DNA of 64,000 nt, from contig NC_092859.1 in NCBI RefSeq assembly GCF_032062135.1, positions 37,808,519-37,872,518 of the forward strand, given 5' to 3'. Origin of the DNA: Pyxicephalus adspersus (lineage: Eukaryota; Chordata; Amphibia; Anura; Pyxicephalidae). Below, piece after piece: positions 12,240 through 25,254 of this stretch (the stretch's first letter is position 1; each line of letters begins with the position of its first letter). Both the position numbers and the translations under genes were made by a program. The notes under the pieces were generated by a model that saw nothing but the letters and a program-made list of their open reading frames with translations, had not been told where the DNA came from and searched no databases.

Positions 12240-12427
12240 GGGCCTGATTTATTAAAGGTCTCCAAGGCTGAAGAGGATACATTTTCATCAGTGAAGCTGG
12301 GTGATCCAGCAAACCTGGAATTAATTTTGTCATTTGCTATTTGTTATTCCAGGTTTGCTGGATCACCTAGCTTCACAAATGAAAGTGTAATCTCTCTAGA
12401 CTTGGAGAGATTTAAAAAAGCAGACCC
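12240..12427. mobile_element. palindromic MITE (GGGCCTGATTTATTAAAG family)
   Basis: The two halves are inverted copies: left gggcctgatttattaaagg..tctccaagg, 'cttcatcagtgaagctggg', 'tgatccagcaaacctgga'; right the same words inverted, ending 'cttggagagattt..gcagaccc'. About 80 bases of each arm pair with a ~25-base spacer. Related copies lie at 39160-39320 and 51765-51927. Superfamily is uncertain because no clear target duplication can be read. Confidence 0.75.
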
Positions 12428-13770
12428 TATATCTCATTTTCCTAATTTTACAGGATAAATTATTTTGTACTTTTGAGTTGGTTACGATAGGTCACTCCTA
12501 AATTATCATTTGTGCATCGTTGATGGCCACCAGTAGATGACACAGTGTCCTCGTCTAAAGTGTGTAACAAACTAATTTCTCCTATTGCAAGAGTTTATTA
12601 CACACTTTGCATGACAATACAACTCTGTCTGTCAGTCTGTTTGCGTGACCTCAGTATTTACCAACATACATTTTCTAAAGGCATGTTGAGGGCACAAATC
12701 TTGGTTTATACTCAAGTATACAAAAGGGCAACACAATAGCAGTGCATTTCATTTAGAACTATGGCTGTTTATACTGTCTTCTATCAATACAATATCCTCA
12801 AGGTCCCTTACTGGCATCTTTGGCTGGTCTTTTTCTGGTTCAGCGTCTTTCGTCTTCACAAATGGCTGAATGATGTGATTCCTGAATGATGAAATTAACG
12901 AAATGGAAACTAAGCACCTTTAATTATATACAAGATACAATTGTGCTAATTTATAAAAGGAGTTGTAAATCTTTACAATATAAATTATGTGAATATATGT
13001 TTTAATTAACTAATCTAATCCAAGTAAAAAGGAATTTGATTTTTTTGCATTATTGAATAATTTAGGCAAATATTCACACAAATGTATTCTATAATTATTA
13101 ACCCCAAGGTAAATAAGCCTCACATTTTTTATCATATAAAATTATTTTTTGTTACTTTTCTATACCATTTAATTTAACTTAATTCACTTAATTTTTCAAA
13201 TTACCTTTACAGGCAAATAAGGTGACATATCTAAGGAAGGAGTTAAATGTTTAGTTCTTTTTTGCTTTTTCTTCTAAGCTCTCCTGTAGTTTATAAAGCA
13301 TTCAGGGTTTTCCTCTCTTTTTCACTCAGTGCTCAGATTTGTGCTTACTAAATGCAGGCCATATTTTAGAACACAGCAAATTACCATGGCAACAGCTTCC
13401 TGCAGCTTGGGCCCTATTGTGTCTCCCTCTCGATGGAATAAAAGAGACCCTTGGACTTACTGGTGCAGAGCCAGAACCCCGCTCACCAGTTATGTAACCT
13501 ATTTACCTCTGGCTTTTAAAACCACTGCACACTGCAGGGGTCCGGCAAGCGTCATTAGCAATAAGACCTTGTTATAGACTACTCAGAAATACTGTGACTT
13601 GCTAAAAAGCTTTTATGTGTATATTCAGTTTTTATTGAGCGGCCAATACCAAACACAATATACTAAGTGGTGCCAGGCCGTGATATTTTTCACTCAGATA
13701 ATAAAAGTTTTTCTTTCACTTAATATTTTATGTGCACATTTGAATTGGGCATGACGTCAATCTATGCCAA
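12428..13770. other. no gene or element recognised
   Basis: AT-rich to 13300, then moderately GC-richer. The 82-codon frame at 13329-13577 shows no family motif. Confidence 0.4.
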
Positions 13771-13771
13771 T

Positions 13772-14800
13772 GTCTGTTGGGTCCTCATGAGAACATCATT
13801 AAAAAAAGGCCCATCCTTGAAGACCCACCCCACCACTTGGGACCTGCATCAAACAGAAATTTAGATCCCTGCCCCCTCAACACTAAGCTCAGATACAATA
13901 TCACCACTGCTCACAGTCCAATCCTAACTCCATTTTAACGTCACCTCCCTTTCTCACCATTCAGGAGGCTCCACACAGAAGATGGATTTCGCAACCCTAC
14001 TGATAACACCCCCAAAAATGGACTATTCTCGAGGACCTCAACCGCCACACAAATACCTCACTCTGATACAAGGGGCAGGCAAGTGAGAACCTTTCCCCTC
14101 AAATTTCCAAAAATTTAGTGACCACCCCCCTACCTTCCTGATCTTTATATAACTTAAACCCCACCCTCACATGCACCTACTTACCAATCCCTAACCTTAC
14201 GTTTTCTTCACCCCAAAAATATACCTATAAACCTTCTTCTGTCTGCTTCCTGTCCCCCCAGTCATACAGTACTTTCCCCTACGCTCCTTTCCTTGCTCCA
14301 TTCCAGGCCTGTCTCTCACGCTGCAATTCTGGTGAATAAAGAACTAGCATCTGCACATTTGACAACTGGCAGCAGTGAATGGTACTGATACCTTTCTGAC
14401 ATGAAGAAGCAAAGAAGCCCTGGCATGCCACATAGTTCAGGACAAGGCAAACTGGTAAATTTTGACGGGCTCTGCAAACATTACTAGTAACTAGCTGTTT
14501 ACCCTGTGCCTATTTTTAAGGCACCATTTTCACAGGACCACTTTAATGGTTATCAACCAGCAAAACCTGGAGGGTGGATCATCAGGCAGTGGTAAATCTA
14601 ATGTTGAGTCTACTTCTAAAAGAGCAGTAGAGGGGTCTGTGTACATAAAAGAGACATTCTGTGTGACTTTTTCTTTTTTTGTGAAGGTTTCAGAAACTGC
14701 ACAATTGACAACTGGCAGCAGTGAAGGGTACTGCTGTACCCCTTGAGGCAGTAGTTCACTGACATGAGGAAGCGAAAACCGAACCACAGCTTCATGGCCA
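13772..14800 (+). repeat. possible LTR remnant with leader-like duplication
   Basis: A C/A-rich stretch ends with AATAAA (14335-14340) and then 'ttTGACA ACTGGCAGCAGTGA'. TGGCAGCAGTG resembles a primer-binding site of the initiator-methionine tRNA type, so an LTR ending near 14366 is conceivable. The block acaactggcagcagtgaa.ggtactg recurs about 340 bases later (14707-14733) followed by related 'ctgacatgaggaagc' text. No LTR start, target duplication or gag/pol frame was found. This is a weak call; an unrelated repeat with a local duplication is equally possible. Confidence 0.3.
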
Positions 14801-15479
14801 GTCCCAACATAGCCTTAATGACCTACTACTAGTAAGTGTAAAATGTACATGAAAGGAGTAAAAAAGATAATGCTTAGCTCACAACCACAAACATATCATA
14901 AGATAATCAGAAAAAATTGCTTAAGTTCATCCTTTGAAACTGACTGCAGACATCCCATTCCTCTCATTTTCCACCAACGATTAAAAGGAAACGTATTCTA
15001 TGGAGAGAAAAAAACGTCCTCTCCCCAACTCCCGGGCACCAGTAGTAGAAACCTTCACCAGGAACCATTTTGATTCTAAAAATACCTAGATTTTATAACT
15101 TTAACCACCCAGGAGAACGCCAGATACCTTAAAGTGATTTTAGAATTTTTAAATCAGAAAGTATATATTTGTTCTGTTCACTTCACATCAATTTTGACTT
15201 TTCATTTTGTATGCTCATGATAACATGTGTTGCCCTTAATATTTCAAGAATCCTCTTATTTAATTGTCATAGACCAGTACCAATTTATGTGGAATACATT
15301 TTTATTCTGTCACTTACAGCAAATGCTTTAGCAGATGTAAATTTATCAGAGATGTCAAATATCCATCTCCCTGCTGGAAAGCAGGACAGCAGTTCAAAGA
15401 TATGGAGAGCAACATGACATGCTGCCTAACATTCTGCACCTGCTTCCAATATGGCATGAAGACGTACAGGAAAAAACTG

Positions 15480-15480
<1 letters not shown>
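14801..15480. other. no gene or element recognised
   Basis: Frames of 76 and 82 codons occur but carry no motif. AT-rich DNA otherwise. Confidence 0.4.

Positions 15481-15481
<1 letters not shown>

Positions 15482-15547
<66 letters not shown>
15482..15547. repeat. (GATA)n microsatellite
   Basis: About 16 uninterrupted tetranucleotide units of GATA. The purity suggests a length-polymorphic locus. Confidence 0.98.
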
Positions 15548-15956
15548 TTAGGGTGCTTGACAGACCTAAACCCCAGCAGAAGACATGCTTCAAGTAACTA
15601 CTCCATCACTACCATCCTCAATGCTTATGCATATTTCTGGAGCAATCATTGTTTCTCCAGAAACCCCAACTTGTAAATGAAGAGCCTTAATAAAGTATAT
15701 CTAAAGCCACTGTGTCTCATTGTGAATTCTTTCTCACTTACTGTCATACAGACCCAACAGAAAGTTACTTGTCAAGGACCCCTTTTCTTTACTTTGTTAC
15801 TGCAGCTTTAGCCTTTAAGATTCCTCCTCATTAAAAGATTCAGCTCCCGTCTTGCTGAGCTGCCATCTTGTGTTTCGGCAGATTGTTTCACTTATGCCAT
15901 TCCACTCTATACAGCAAAATATCACATTGCCGCAGGGCAGGATGTTGGACCCTTCA

Positions 15957-16650
15957 TGTCACCAGCACAGGACACAGAGTCTAAGCAGCTGCCCGGGCTT
16001 TACCAGAGCCTCTAGTGGATGAAGATGTTACGCTGCGAACAACTGCCAGGTTGCGGCCGCCGTGCACACAGAGGCAGGTGACTTCTGACAAACAGGAATC
16101 AGGCAAGGTACAGGAACATCAGACAGAATCATGGGTTAAACAAGCCAGAGGTCAGGTCAGGTGGCAAGCAGGAGTAGTCAAGGTCAAGTGGGGTCGGTAC
16201 ACAATCAGGAATAGGAGACATTAGGAACAATAGGAACCTGGGAGCGGGCCCAAGGGAACTTCTTTTTTCGGGCAACTTCCTGCCAGTTACTTCCTTTTAT
16301 AGGGGAGGTCATAAGGCAAATGGAAATCACATGACCCGCAGGTAAGAGAACCCACCAGTAGAGGGAGTGTTGGAGCAGAGGCAACTCGGTGGTGTTTGCG
16401 TTTCTGCCAGCAGATGGAGTGCTTCTGCGGAATATTCTGGTTCTCTTGGGTAAAGGGGCAGCACTCATGGGATGACGTGACTCGGAGCAGGAAGTGACCA
16501 GCAGACAGGATTCCTGAACAGGGCTGCTGCTGGCTGCAGAGGAATGTGAGGTGGGTGGTACAGACACAAGCCAATCCTGAAACTTTGCTGCATTTAACCT
16601 TCTCTCCTGAGTGCAAGGCATCAAGGACTGGCTCCCTCGGTGTGCAACAT
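15957..16650 (+). mobile_element. LTR-like repeat, diverged relative of 44149-44886
   Basis: Aligns with the 44149 element through 'ctctagtgg.tga.gatgtt.cgctg', 'aggtcaggtcagg' and 'gcaagca', in the same orientation. It begins near TGTCACCAGCACAGG. The right end is unclear and was placed near 'gtgtgcaaca'. The minus-strand frames of 154 and 109 codons are repeat shadows with no recognisable domain. No 5-bp duplication could be confirmed. Confidence 0.5.
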
Positions 16651-18416
16651 TAAGGTGCACTTGACTCACAGGAAAATGCTGATCACAGATCCCATGTTAT
16701 AACATAGTAAAAGAGAAGGACAAGGACTTTGGGATGCCACGTGACCAGGGTAAAGATGACTCCAAAACTTTTTTTTAATTCTGCTTAGCCTGGAGTTGTG
16801 CTAAACTGTAAAAGTGAATGTAGCGCCATTCACCTAGTTGGGACCATGTAAATAAACCTAAGGACTTTAAAGACACAAAAATACAAATAATTTGGTAGGT
16901 TCTGAATATTTCAACTGTATACTGTGTTTCTTTGAATTCATCTTTTCCTGTACAAGCCATACATATTCACACTTTGAACAATGATAAAATATGGATTAGT
17001 TTCAGACTGGCAGTATATGACCAAACAGACCATGACAGGTGACTTCATGAATAAACTTTAATACCCTACCCCCCTGATTTTTTTTCCTTTCCAGTTAGAA
17101 GTAAATGATGACAGGTTTGAAAACACTCCTCTTTACCAGCAAGCTGGGTTTTTGTATTTCAGTTTTAATCTGCTCTTCCTGCTGTCCTAGGTGGTAGAAA
17201 ACATGCACTGACGCCTTACTGTGCCATCAGTAGAGATCTAAGAGGCTCCCTAGGGAATACTTACTGAACACTGTACTTGGCACAGCATGAACTAAACATA
17301 ACAAATTTATCTAAAAACAGGAAATGAACACGAAAGCAATTGGATATCTCTGTGCTGAATCTTCTTCATTATGTTCATTTCATTTAGTAGAATTAGTTTG
17401 TGGATGTTATTTATTTTTGTTCCAGGACCCATTTATTTTAAAGAAAACCTACATTTCTGGTAATTATACATCACACAACACGTCATATATGTAATATTAT
17501 TTAGGAATTAAATAGCAGCATGTCAAACCTCTATAAAACAAAAAAAAAAAAATAGTGCGTCTTTTAAGTTAAAGTATATGTATAGCTAAAACTATAGTAG
17601 GGAAGATAAAAAACCTCCTGCCAGGGTACTTAGTACACAGTCTGCATACCATTTGAGGTATTTCTCTTTACAGCTCAACAGGATGTTAGAAGAAATCTCA
17701 TAAAATAAAATATATTACTCTCTTAGACAGCTGTTTCTACAACAGGTATCTGATTGGACAACTTCCCTTTGCCTCCATTTGTTCTGGGAAAACAATTTAG
17801 GAATTACTCTCACTTTTCTCTAAATGACTCTGATTACCAACGGTAGAAACACAGACAGCATTAAAAGTTTACAGGAGGTCTCAACATTTTCCACTCCTTT
17901 AAAAACACAAAAATAGGTTTTAGATATACTTGGCATTTATAGTGGCATTTATAAATAAACCTAACAAAGTTAATGTACTCTGTTGAACAGAATCCCACAC
18001 AGCAGTAAAATCCTGACATTATTTTTAAATCTTTCCCACTTTGTACAAACCCCAAATAAAGTTTTTGTTTGACACTGCAAATATATATTTAATTTATTAA
18101 GAAAAAAAATTCCTGATGGGAATTAATAACTGTCACTGAAACACATGGATCTGGGAGATTCCCACCAGGGTATAATTAATGTCTAATTCCCTGTTTTATG
18201 AATAGAGCCCTATATGAACTATGAACAGATTTTTTTTCAATCAAATAATATTCAATTTAATGAACTAGGCTTCAAAGAAAGGTTCTCCAAAGCTACATTC
18301 TCTGAATTATTGCCTGTGCCATGAGCAATAAAGGAAAGATCATAAGAGCTTAGTTACCTAAATGCATGGTTAAAGACCTGGTGTTATAAGGAAGAGATTG
18401 GCCAAATGGCCTCCAC
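16651..18416. other. no gene or element recognised
   Basis: AT-rich sequence with an A-run at 17541-17553. No supported frame or RNA gene. Confidence 0.4.
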
Positions 18417-18691
18417 CAGGGGTAGGCAAATGTTTTGGCTCAGGGACCAAAATAAATTTTAAAATTTGAAAGACGGGCCTGGCCAGTTTCAAGTAGATGG
18501 AGAGTGTTTGTATGAACTGATATAAATTGCGTGTAAAAGCTAATACCTAAAAGTAAAAGAAAACCTACATAAATTACATTTAATTTCAGTGAGAACAATA
18601 TTGTTGTTCACCTGTTTTTGCCAGTGGACAACTTTGTACCAAAATTTGACAGTCTGGAATAAAATGTCCCACGGGCCATTATTTGCCCATG
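18417..18691. mobile_element. probable hAT MITE (CAGGGGTAGGCAAA type)
   Basis: The left end CAGGGGTAGGCAAATGTTTT and the right end ..GGGCCATTATTTGCCCATG are approximate inverted partners, as in the widespread vertebrate 'CAGGGGTNGGCAA' hAT MITEs. The candidate 8-bp flanks (gcctccac / caatggtt) do not match, so the right boundary is decayed or misplaced. Just outside, 'ggcaaatggtttacca' and a near copy are tandem (18685-18725). Confidence 0.5.
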
Positions 18692-18929
18692 CAATGGTTT
18701 ACCAGGGGCAAATGGTTTACCAAAATGGAAAACAGGATTGAGACAGGAAACACAGTTACATGATAATTGGGCAAAACGTGGATTAGGGGTAGATAGGGTG
18801 GAATGTGGATAATTGTTCTGATGTTGCAAACATTGTACTACAAAATAGTAGTATACAAAATACAAATTGTATGTTTAAAAAATGATATTGCAAACACAAC
18901 AGCTAAATTGAACAATTGATTAACATGTT

Positions 18930-19795
18930 TGTTAAGAAATGCCAAAATCTGGCAAGCAAAAGCCAGAATTGTTAATGCACAAAGAGCACTATGACTTGGT
19001 ATTACTGAATCCCGGATTTGTTTTTCACATGACTGGTTTGCAACATTCCAGGCTTTACTCTCTCAAAATATATGGTAAATTAGGAAGGTGGCAGTGGCTG
19101 TCTTTATGTAAGAGGTGATCTAAAAGTTAGTGTGAAAGAATGAAAGATCCAGTTAATTGAGAATGTGATGATGAGTGGGGTTACATATAGGGATGCACAA
19201 TTAAATATTGAAGTTTGCTATAGCTTCCCCCATAATATCAAGGAGGTAAATAATCAGCTCCCTATACAGATAGGACTACTGCAATGGCACTGCTGGTACA
19301 GTAAAAAGAGTGGAAATGTATAGACTTATTACAAGAAAACTTTATGGTACAGCTTTTAATGTCAGAAATAATTCTCTGCTGAACCTGGTATTTCAAACAA
19401 TGTGGAGCTTATTACAAATGTTCATATAAAAGAAAATCTGGATAGCAGTAAACACAACATGATTTCATTTATTTTAAGTTGTAAAGGGGAAGTGCAAATC
19501 AGAAAGATTAAAACACTGAATTGCAAGAAAACAAATCTTGCTTTCCATGACTTGGACTAGGAGGAAATATTGCCATCAAAGAAAAGAAATGGGAATGTTT
19601 CAGCTGATTGTACACAAGCACACTGCAAAATATATTAATGAATAATACATTTAAAAAGGATAAGGGTAAAAACTAAATGTACAGATATATTCTCTTTATT
19701 TCATTTAAAAGGCTTCCAGTCAGCTGATTTTAAACTGACTTGTTTATGGTTTTAAAATGTGTTAATCTATTAGATTGGCCAACTAAGTGACAAAT

Positions 19796-19853
<58 letters not shown>

Positions 19854-20555
19854 CGTTGATAAATGTAAATTTAAGCACTAACAACATGCATTCCTTATAC
19901 ATTCTAAGGGGAATGAAACTGGGGGGAGTAAATGATCGAGAAGGATCTGGAAGCTCTGGTAGATTACCTAATAATAGGATGCAATGCCAAACTGTAATTT
20001 CTATAGCAATCAAAATGCTTTCTTGTATTAAAGATTATCTAAACTGAATCTATTCTTCCTGGAGAAGAGTCATTTAAAGGGGAATATGGTACCGGGTATA
20101 AATATATAAATGGACCATATAGAGAACTTGCTTCCAAATGATTCACTTTAAAGCTATTGCAAAGGGCAAAGGAGAACCCATTCTGTCTAAAGGAAATACG
20201 AATTCATTTCTGCATACTGAAGGATAGTAAGGATTGTGGAAATATGGAACAGATATACAATCAATGGATTGTTTTAAGGAAAAGCTACATTCATTTGTAA
20301 ATGCACAGTATTTTTATGGATATTACATTTTATGGCACCAGATCCAATGAATATTAAATTGCCTTAGAGTATCAGGAAGGCTTTTCCCTCTTGCAGCAAG
20401 CTGGAAAATAATTAGATTTTTTTGCCTTCCTCTGGATGCACTGTATGTATAACTTTCTGTATAGGTTTGTGACTGTAGTATGCAGGTTTTCTAGTATATT
20501 TCATTTATTTTTTTTAAACTTGGTTGAACCAATTGTCTTTTTTTCAACCTGATTT
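18930..20555 (+). pseudogene. CR1-clade LINE, ORF2 remnant with 3' UTR
   Basis: Conceptual pieces follow LINE ORF2 order. At 18938-19020 a frame reads like the start of an APE-type endonuclease (NAK..., then LGITES). At about 19090-19240 comes a GG..LYVRGDLKVS-like segment, then IEVCYSFP, the counterpart of the V.YRPP motif. At 19391-19470 SNNVELITNVHIKEN precedes SSKHN, where active enzymes have SDH, so the catalytic Asp is lost. At 19917-20040 is a region matching the post-RT block typical of CR1 (the frame near EKDLGVLVDN), and at 20045-20290 the extreme C-terminus. The 3' UTR ends in the characteristic 'ggttgaacc..tgtctttttttcaacct'. The catalytic RT core is absent and stops and frameshifts are many. 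The (AT)n tract at 19797-19849 sits in the gap. Confidence 0.8.
19797..19849. repeat. (AT)n microsatellite
   Basis: A nearly pure AT dinucleotide run inside the CR1 remnant, close to where the reverse-transcriptase core is missing. The open frames on both strands through it are consequences of the repeat. Confidence 0.95.
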
Positions 20556-20639
20556 TTTTATTTATGGAAAACACTTCATATCCTAATTCTGTTTGGATTA
20601 TTAACTGGCTAATGGCCACAAAGATTGAGTGAGTGGTTA

Positions 20640-21300
20640 GCATGGGCTCAAAAAATTCCAGGTTCCATGCCTGCTCTAGAGGATGATTTGAAAAATATAC
20701 ATTTGCGGTTGCAGTTCAGCGAGGCCTGGAGCAAGGGAACGTAGTGAAAGGACAGTGGAAGGCCTCCATGACTGGGAAGGGGTAGGTAGCAGGCAGTGCT
20801 AGGGTTAATTAATTGGAGCGTGGTTAAGAGGGGGAGTTGGGTGGGGGTGACGTAGTGGAGGAAGGGAGAAGAGGATTGAAAAAGGGGGAAACGGAAGAGG
20901 AGGATCATTCTGCAGCAGAATGGGGAGAGTGGAGAAAGTTTCCCTCTCACCCTCCCTTGAATTTTTGGACTTGTAGGGATTTGGTTTAGGTTGGGGTTTG
21001 TGAGGCGGCAAGGTCCCCGAGGGAAGGTGGTTTCTGGTCCGTTTCCGTAACACCAGGAGAGTGTTAATTGGTCAGGGCTATAAGTAAATGTGTTATTTAT
21101 GTTTTGGTATCGGTCTTTGGATTGTTATTTATGTTATTTGCTATTTGTTTTTTTATGGTTATTTATTTATTTGATTTGGTTATTTATGGTAAGGTTTATA
21201 TATTTTAAATTACTTTAAGAAAATGTTTGTTTAATAAAAGGCCCTTCGGCCATTTAACCATAATTTTGGTGTGGTGTTATTTGAGGGGTTTTTAAGGTGG
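20640..21300 (+). mobile_element. possible Ngaro/DIRS-like terminal region
   Basis: A G/purine-rich stretch followed by TTATTTAT-rich sequence ending in an AATAAA (21233-21238) directly before GGCCCTTCGGCC. The order of blocks gaggcc..gcct.catga..gggttaa..gggggag resembles 25295-25400 just upstream of the gag remnant of the Ngaro-like element, so this may be a detached end of a related element. No coding domain is visible on the plus strand; the minus-strand frames are pyrimidine-rich shadows. Similarity was judged by eye and is weak. Confidence 0.35.
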
Positions 21301-23911
21301 GAGGGCACTGTATGCAGGGTCTCTGCCTTGTCACAGTCGTGTCCCTTGCGAAAGTTGACATTTAGTCCACACGTGCTCAATTTTCAATCTTCTTCCATTT
21401 AAGTCTGTCTTCTTTAGAAACAACAAATGTTCAGGGTGTTGAGAGCCTTTAGAAACCAGGTGCAATTGCTTAGAGCTTGTCACTTCCTGCATGTATATGG
21501 TTAATATTCATATTCAATATTCAACTATATATACATAAATCAGCAAAGATCATAGCACACAATACACAAGTATGCATTTAATTTAAAATGTTTTCTAAAG
21601 TCAAAACTTTTTCTACGTTTTGGGAGGGGTAATGGAAAGTTAACAGCCTTTAGGATTACCATTGTCATTGAATTTGAAAGTAATAGAAAAATCCAACATT
21701 GTAAATTGTAACCAGAACAGGATTAGAGAGGCTTACTTGCAGTGACAACTGTCTAAGAGATGATTTTTCTCAATTTATGGAGATATCCTCCTGCTCCCTA
21801 TTGTGTCTAGGTGACCGAAAGTGAAGCAAGATCACCTTAATGTAACAGAGACAACAAAAACATACAAACATTTTTATCTCTGTACTTTATCCATAATTTT
21901 TTGGCTTTAGATATACTTTCAGTTTCAGTATGGCAGCTTCTGTCGCCATAAACACTCATCTTATTGTACAACTCAGATAATACATTGACAAAACACATTA
22001 GGAATTACAAAGAATGTTCATCATTAGTGCAGTCCTAAAGTAACTGGCTTTGCTTTTTTAAATTCTATTTGCACAGTATTTTCTTACTTCTGTAAATACA
22101 GCATTTTCGGTGGAAGGTGCACTTGCAAATCCCCAAAGATCAATTACAAAAATATGTCTTCCATTATTTTACAGTACAGTACAATGAAAGCTATCACACT
22201 CCATGAGGCACATAATGAAGGGGCCGTGCAAGCCCCAAAGCCTCATTAACTTTCCCATTTTGGTATATTCTTTGCATAATGCCACAATCATGTGTGGTCT
22301 CCCGGAGCATGTGAAGAAAGTCTCAGTTCCACTTCATAATCTTTAATTTAAGGGCTATGCTGCAGGCAACAGTGTCAGCTCAGCTCACGCAAGGAAAGTC
22401 AAGTCCCCTTTGATAGATTATCTTAGTGGCATCATTAGCAGAGCACAAACAGTGTTACTTTTCCCACTGGGACTACCACAAACATAATTGCTGGGGTTTA
22501 TACGTTCTCTAAAATTCTATCTTAAACATTCTTTCACGTTCAGGAGGATAATACTTTCATTATAACATGGAGGACATCAGATTATTATCAAGTGCATACA
22601 TACTTTAAAAATAACCATAGTTACGAGTGTGAAAATGCTACTGTACCGAAACCAGCCCATGGCTTGGTTCACATTAGTCAGTGTTTCAAGGAGAAAGAGA
22701 GCCACAAAACATGATGGCCCCACTCTCAAAACATCAACATATACAGAACAGGTCCCAAGTCATTTTGTTTTGTTCTGAAATGTGATAGTGTGGAAAAATC
22801 CTCACTCCACTGATGGTTGCCAAGTTTACAAGCACCGATAAAGGAGTCTTCGCAACAGGGTTCTGAAGACTTCTGCCAAAACCTTTTAAAATCACAAAGA
22901 AATAAAAAAAAATTTAAAAAGAATGTAAAATTTACTGGGTTTTTCTGCAAAAAGATGCGGAAAGTGCAACAATCCATAACAACCAAACAAAACCCACTCT
23001 GCTCAGGGCAAAAATTAGGTACTCCTAGAGGTTTTCCCCAGGTCAACATTCTTTAAAAAACAAAGACAGTTAAAAATCAATAGAACTTGAATATTTCACA
23101 TCCCAGTTGGTCGGTAACCAAAACAAATTTTACATAGGAGAAACATGTGGAATGCCATTCATTTTTGATTTCCAAAAAGGCCAGTGTTGGACTGTCATGC
23201 TCATGCTTTGGATTTATTACTATATATATCAATAAAAAAAGATTTGTGACTTTCCCTTTAGTTTTTATCTTTTGCATAGTTGTTTAAAGCATGTGCCTTT
23301 AAAGTATTGAAGCCAGACTGCAAATACATTCATATTTGTTTAAAAGTACAAATTTGTTATAAAAACCATTTTTATCTTTATCTATAAATTTTTAGAGGTG
23401 ATTATTGATGTATTAAGGGGATCATTTTCACTAACAGCATAAAACAAGGCATGAATTGGTGATTTAGCTTGACTTGATTTTGCCCTCGTAGAAATGCAGG
23501 CATTTCACTGTGTGGCATTCCAGACAAAAATAGCTTAACATGTTCCCCATCACATCTTGACATGATTTTGTTTATATTATAACAAAACATATTCAATGCT
23601 AATCACATTTTTGAGTTGTCTCAAGAGCGGCAATAGAGAAGAAATCTTCCAATATGGTCTTGGTGACAACTGTGTAATGTGGTAGGAGATTTACTCTTGT
23701 TTTCTGTTATGTCTACAGGGCAGGAAATGAAATAAAGGAGAATCCCCCCAATGGAACACTCATTCCATTCAATATCATTACCTACTCTGTCCAATTGATT
23801 AAAAAAAGGTTTGCATTAAAAAATGAAAAGGAGCTGGAACATGTTTTCAATAAATAATTTCAATTGTACTTGCCAAATCCCGGTATAATCAATTATTATG
23901 AAAACAGAAAA
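21301..23911. other. no gene or element recognised
   Basis: AT-rich. The 107-codon minus-strand frame (22726-23049) and its plus-strand overlap show no domain and are treated as chance. Confidence 0.4.
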
Positions 23912-24243
23912 GAAGTGAAGGGACTTTGTTGGCAATATTTACATCAGTTACCAATAATTGACAATTGACATACAAACCTGTTGATTTCTTTGTTCATATT
24001 TATGTATATATGTATTCTTTTCTAATTGTAGAATCCACTCCTCCTGAAGAAGTGGGCAAGCCCCAAGAAATGCGTAGACGTTTTGTGGTTAGGTTTTTAG
24101 CTGTAATGTCTGTATTAGAACCACAAATATTTCATGTAATTTATTATTTTTTAAGGATATATATTAAAATTAGTTATTTTTATCTGAAATTTGTCAGATA
24201 TTGGTAACTGATGTAAGTATTGCCAACAAAGTCCCTTTACTCC
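23912..24243. mobile_element. terminal-inverted-repeat element, 332 bp
   Basis: Left 23912-23955 and right 24199-24243 are inverted copies sharing GGGACTTTGTTGGCAATA, then 'ttacatcagttaccaa'. In between lies a conserved-looking block, CCTGAAGAAGTGGGCAAG then AAGAAATGCGTAGACG (24042-24080), of a type recurrent in frog repeats. A related block sits inside the larger inverted-repeat element at 61291-63392. No transposase is present. Superfamily unassigned. Confidence 0.75.
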
Positions 24244-25254
24244 GTTTAAAAAAGGTTTGGCCGTAGACATGCTTTAAATCAATCTTGAAACAGTCCACAC
24301 TCATAACACAGTCACACAATGATCTTTGTATTTTGAAATCGTATTAGCTTTTCTCAGTTACTTGGCAGCTGTGCCCGAAGATATTTATATCAAATACATT
24401 ATCTCACTCCAAACTGATGCAATAGTATTCTGTATCACTTAAAATATGCAGCTACTCATTGGAATTGATAGGTGTGTGAGATGCCCCTCTCAATCTTACG
24501 TCTGTAAGTAATCAGCACAAATCATGGACTCGTTTGTGCAAGGTAAAAGGTATTCAGCAGTTCTTGAAATACATCATGACTCTAAGGAAGGAAATATTTT
24601 TGCATCAATTCAGCGAGAATATTCCATTTCTGGTGTTTAGCATGCAGCCTAAAGAATGAAGAAATATTCAGGGGAACTTTGTGCTTCAGCGACTGCAGTC
24701 ATCGACTGACGCGTGTTATTCCATCTCACTTGTTATTAAGCAATCACAGACCATTGTGTGCTGATTGCTGAAAATCAGGGGCATTTGTGTCCTTTGGTTA
24801 TAACTCCTTTATATAGAGAGTTTGAAGCTGCATTCTTTTTTGTTATTTTGTGCAATGGAAAGGTTAGGCTATCCATGGTGCACTGCTGAGTCTTTCATAG
24901 ACGTTGCTTGTGTTATGTTGCCCTTTAAGCATCTATAGAGGCTATTATAACAGCAGTGACATCATGTATTGTGTTGGAAGTGGGAAACTTTCTAAATCTT
25001 TAGCTTTCTTTTTTTTAACAGAACCCTGGATGCATTTGTCCACAAATAAAGAAAGCCTAGCTGTTATCAAAATGAATTAGGATCCCTTGTTTTGGACATC
25101 TGGCAATGACTTCCAGTTGATCTGCAAAATTGCTCACTTTTGGCTACTACATTTCTGTTTCTGACCAGCCACAGAGATATTATTTTTAAAGGTCAGGAAC
25201 TTGTAGGATTCTGAAAAAACTGGATACATAAACTATAGCCATAGCAAACAATGA
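24244..25254. other. no gene or element recognised
   Basis: AT-rich sequence without a supported frame or repeat. Confidence 0.4.

Noticed and set aside
16205..16669. 154-codon minus-strand frame
   Set aside because: It is the antisense of an LTR-like repeat. Low-complexity Ser/Pro-rich translation without domain.
20648..21053. Pro/Ser/Leu-rich minus-strand frames of 100 and 82 codons
   Set aside because: They are antisense to a purine-rich stretch, so the composition alone explains them.
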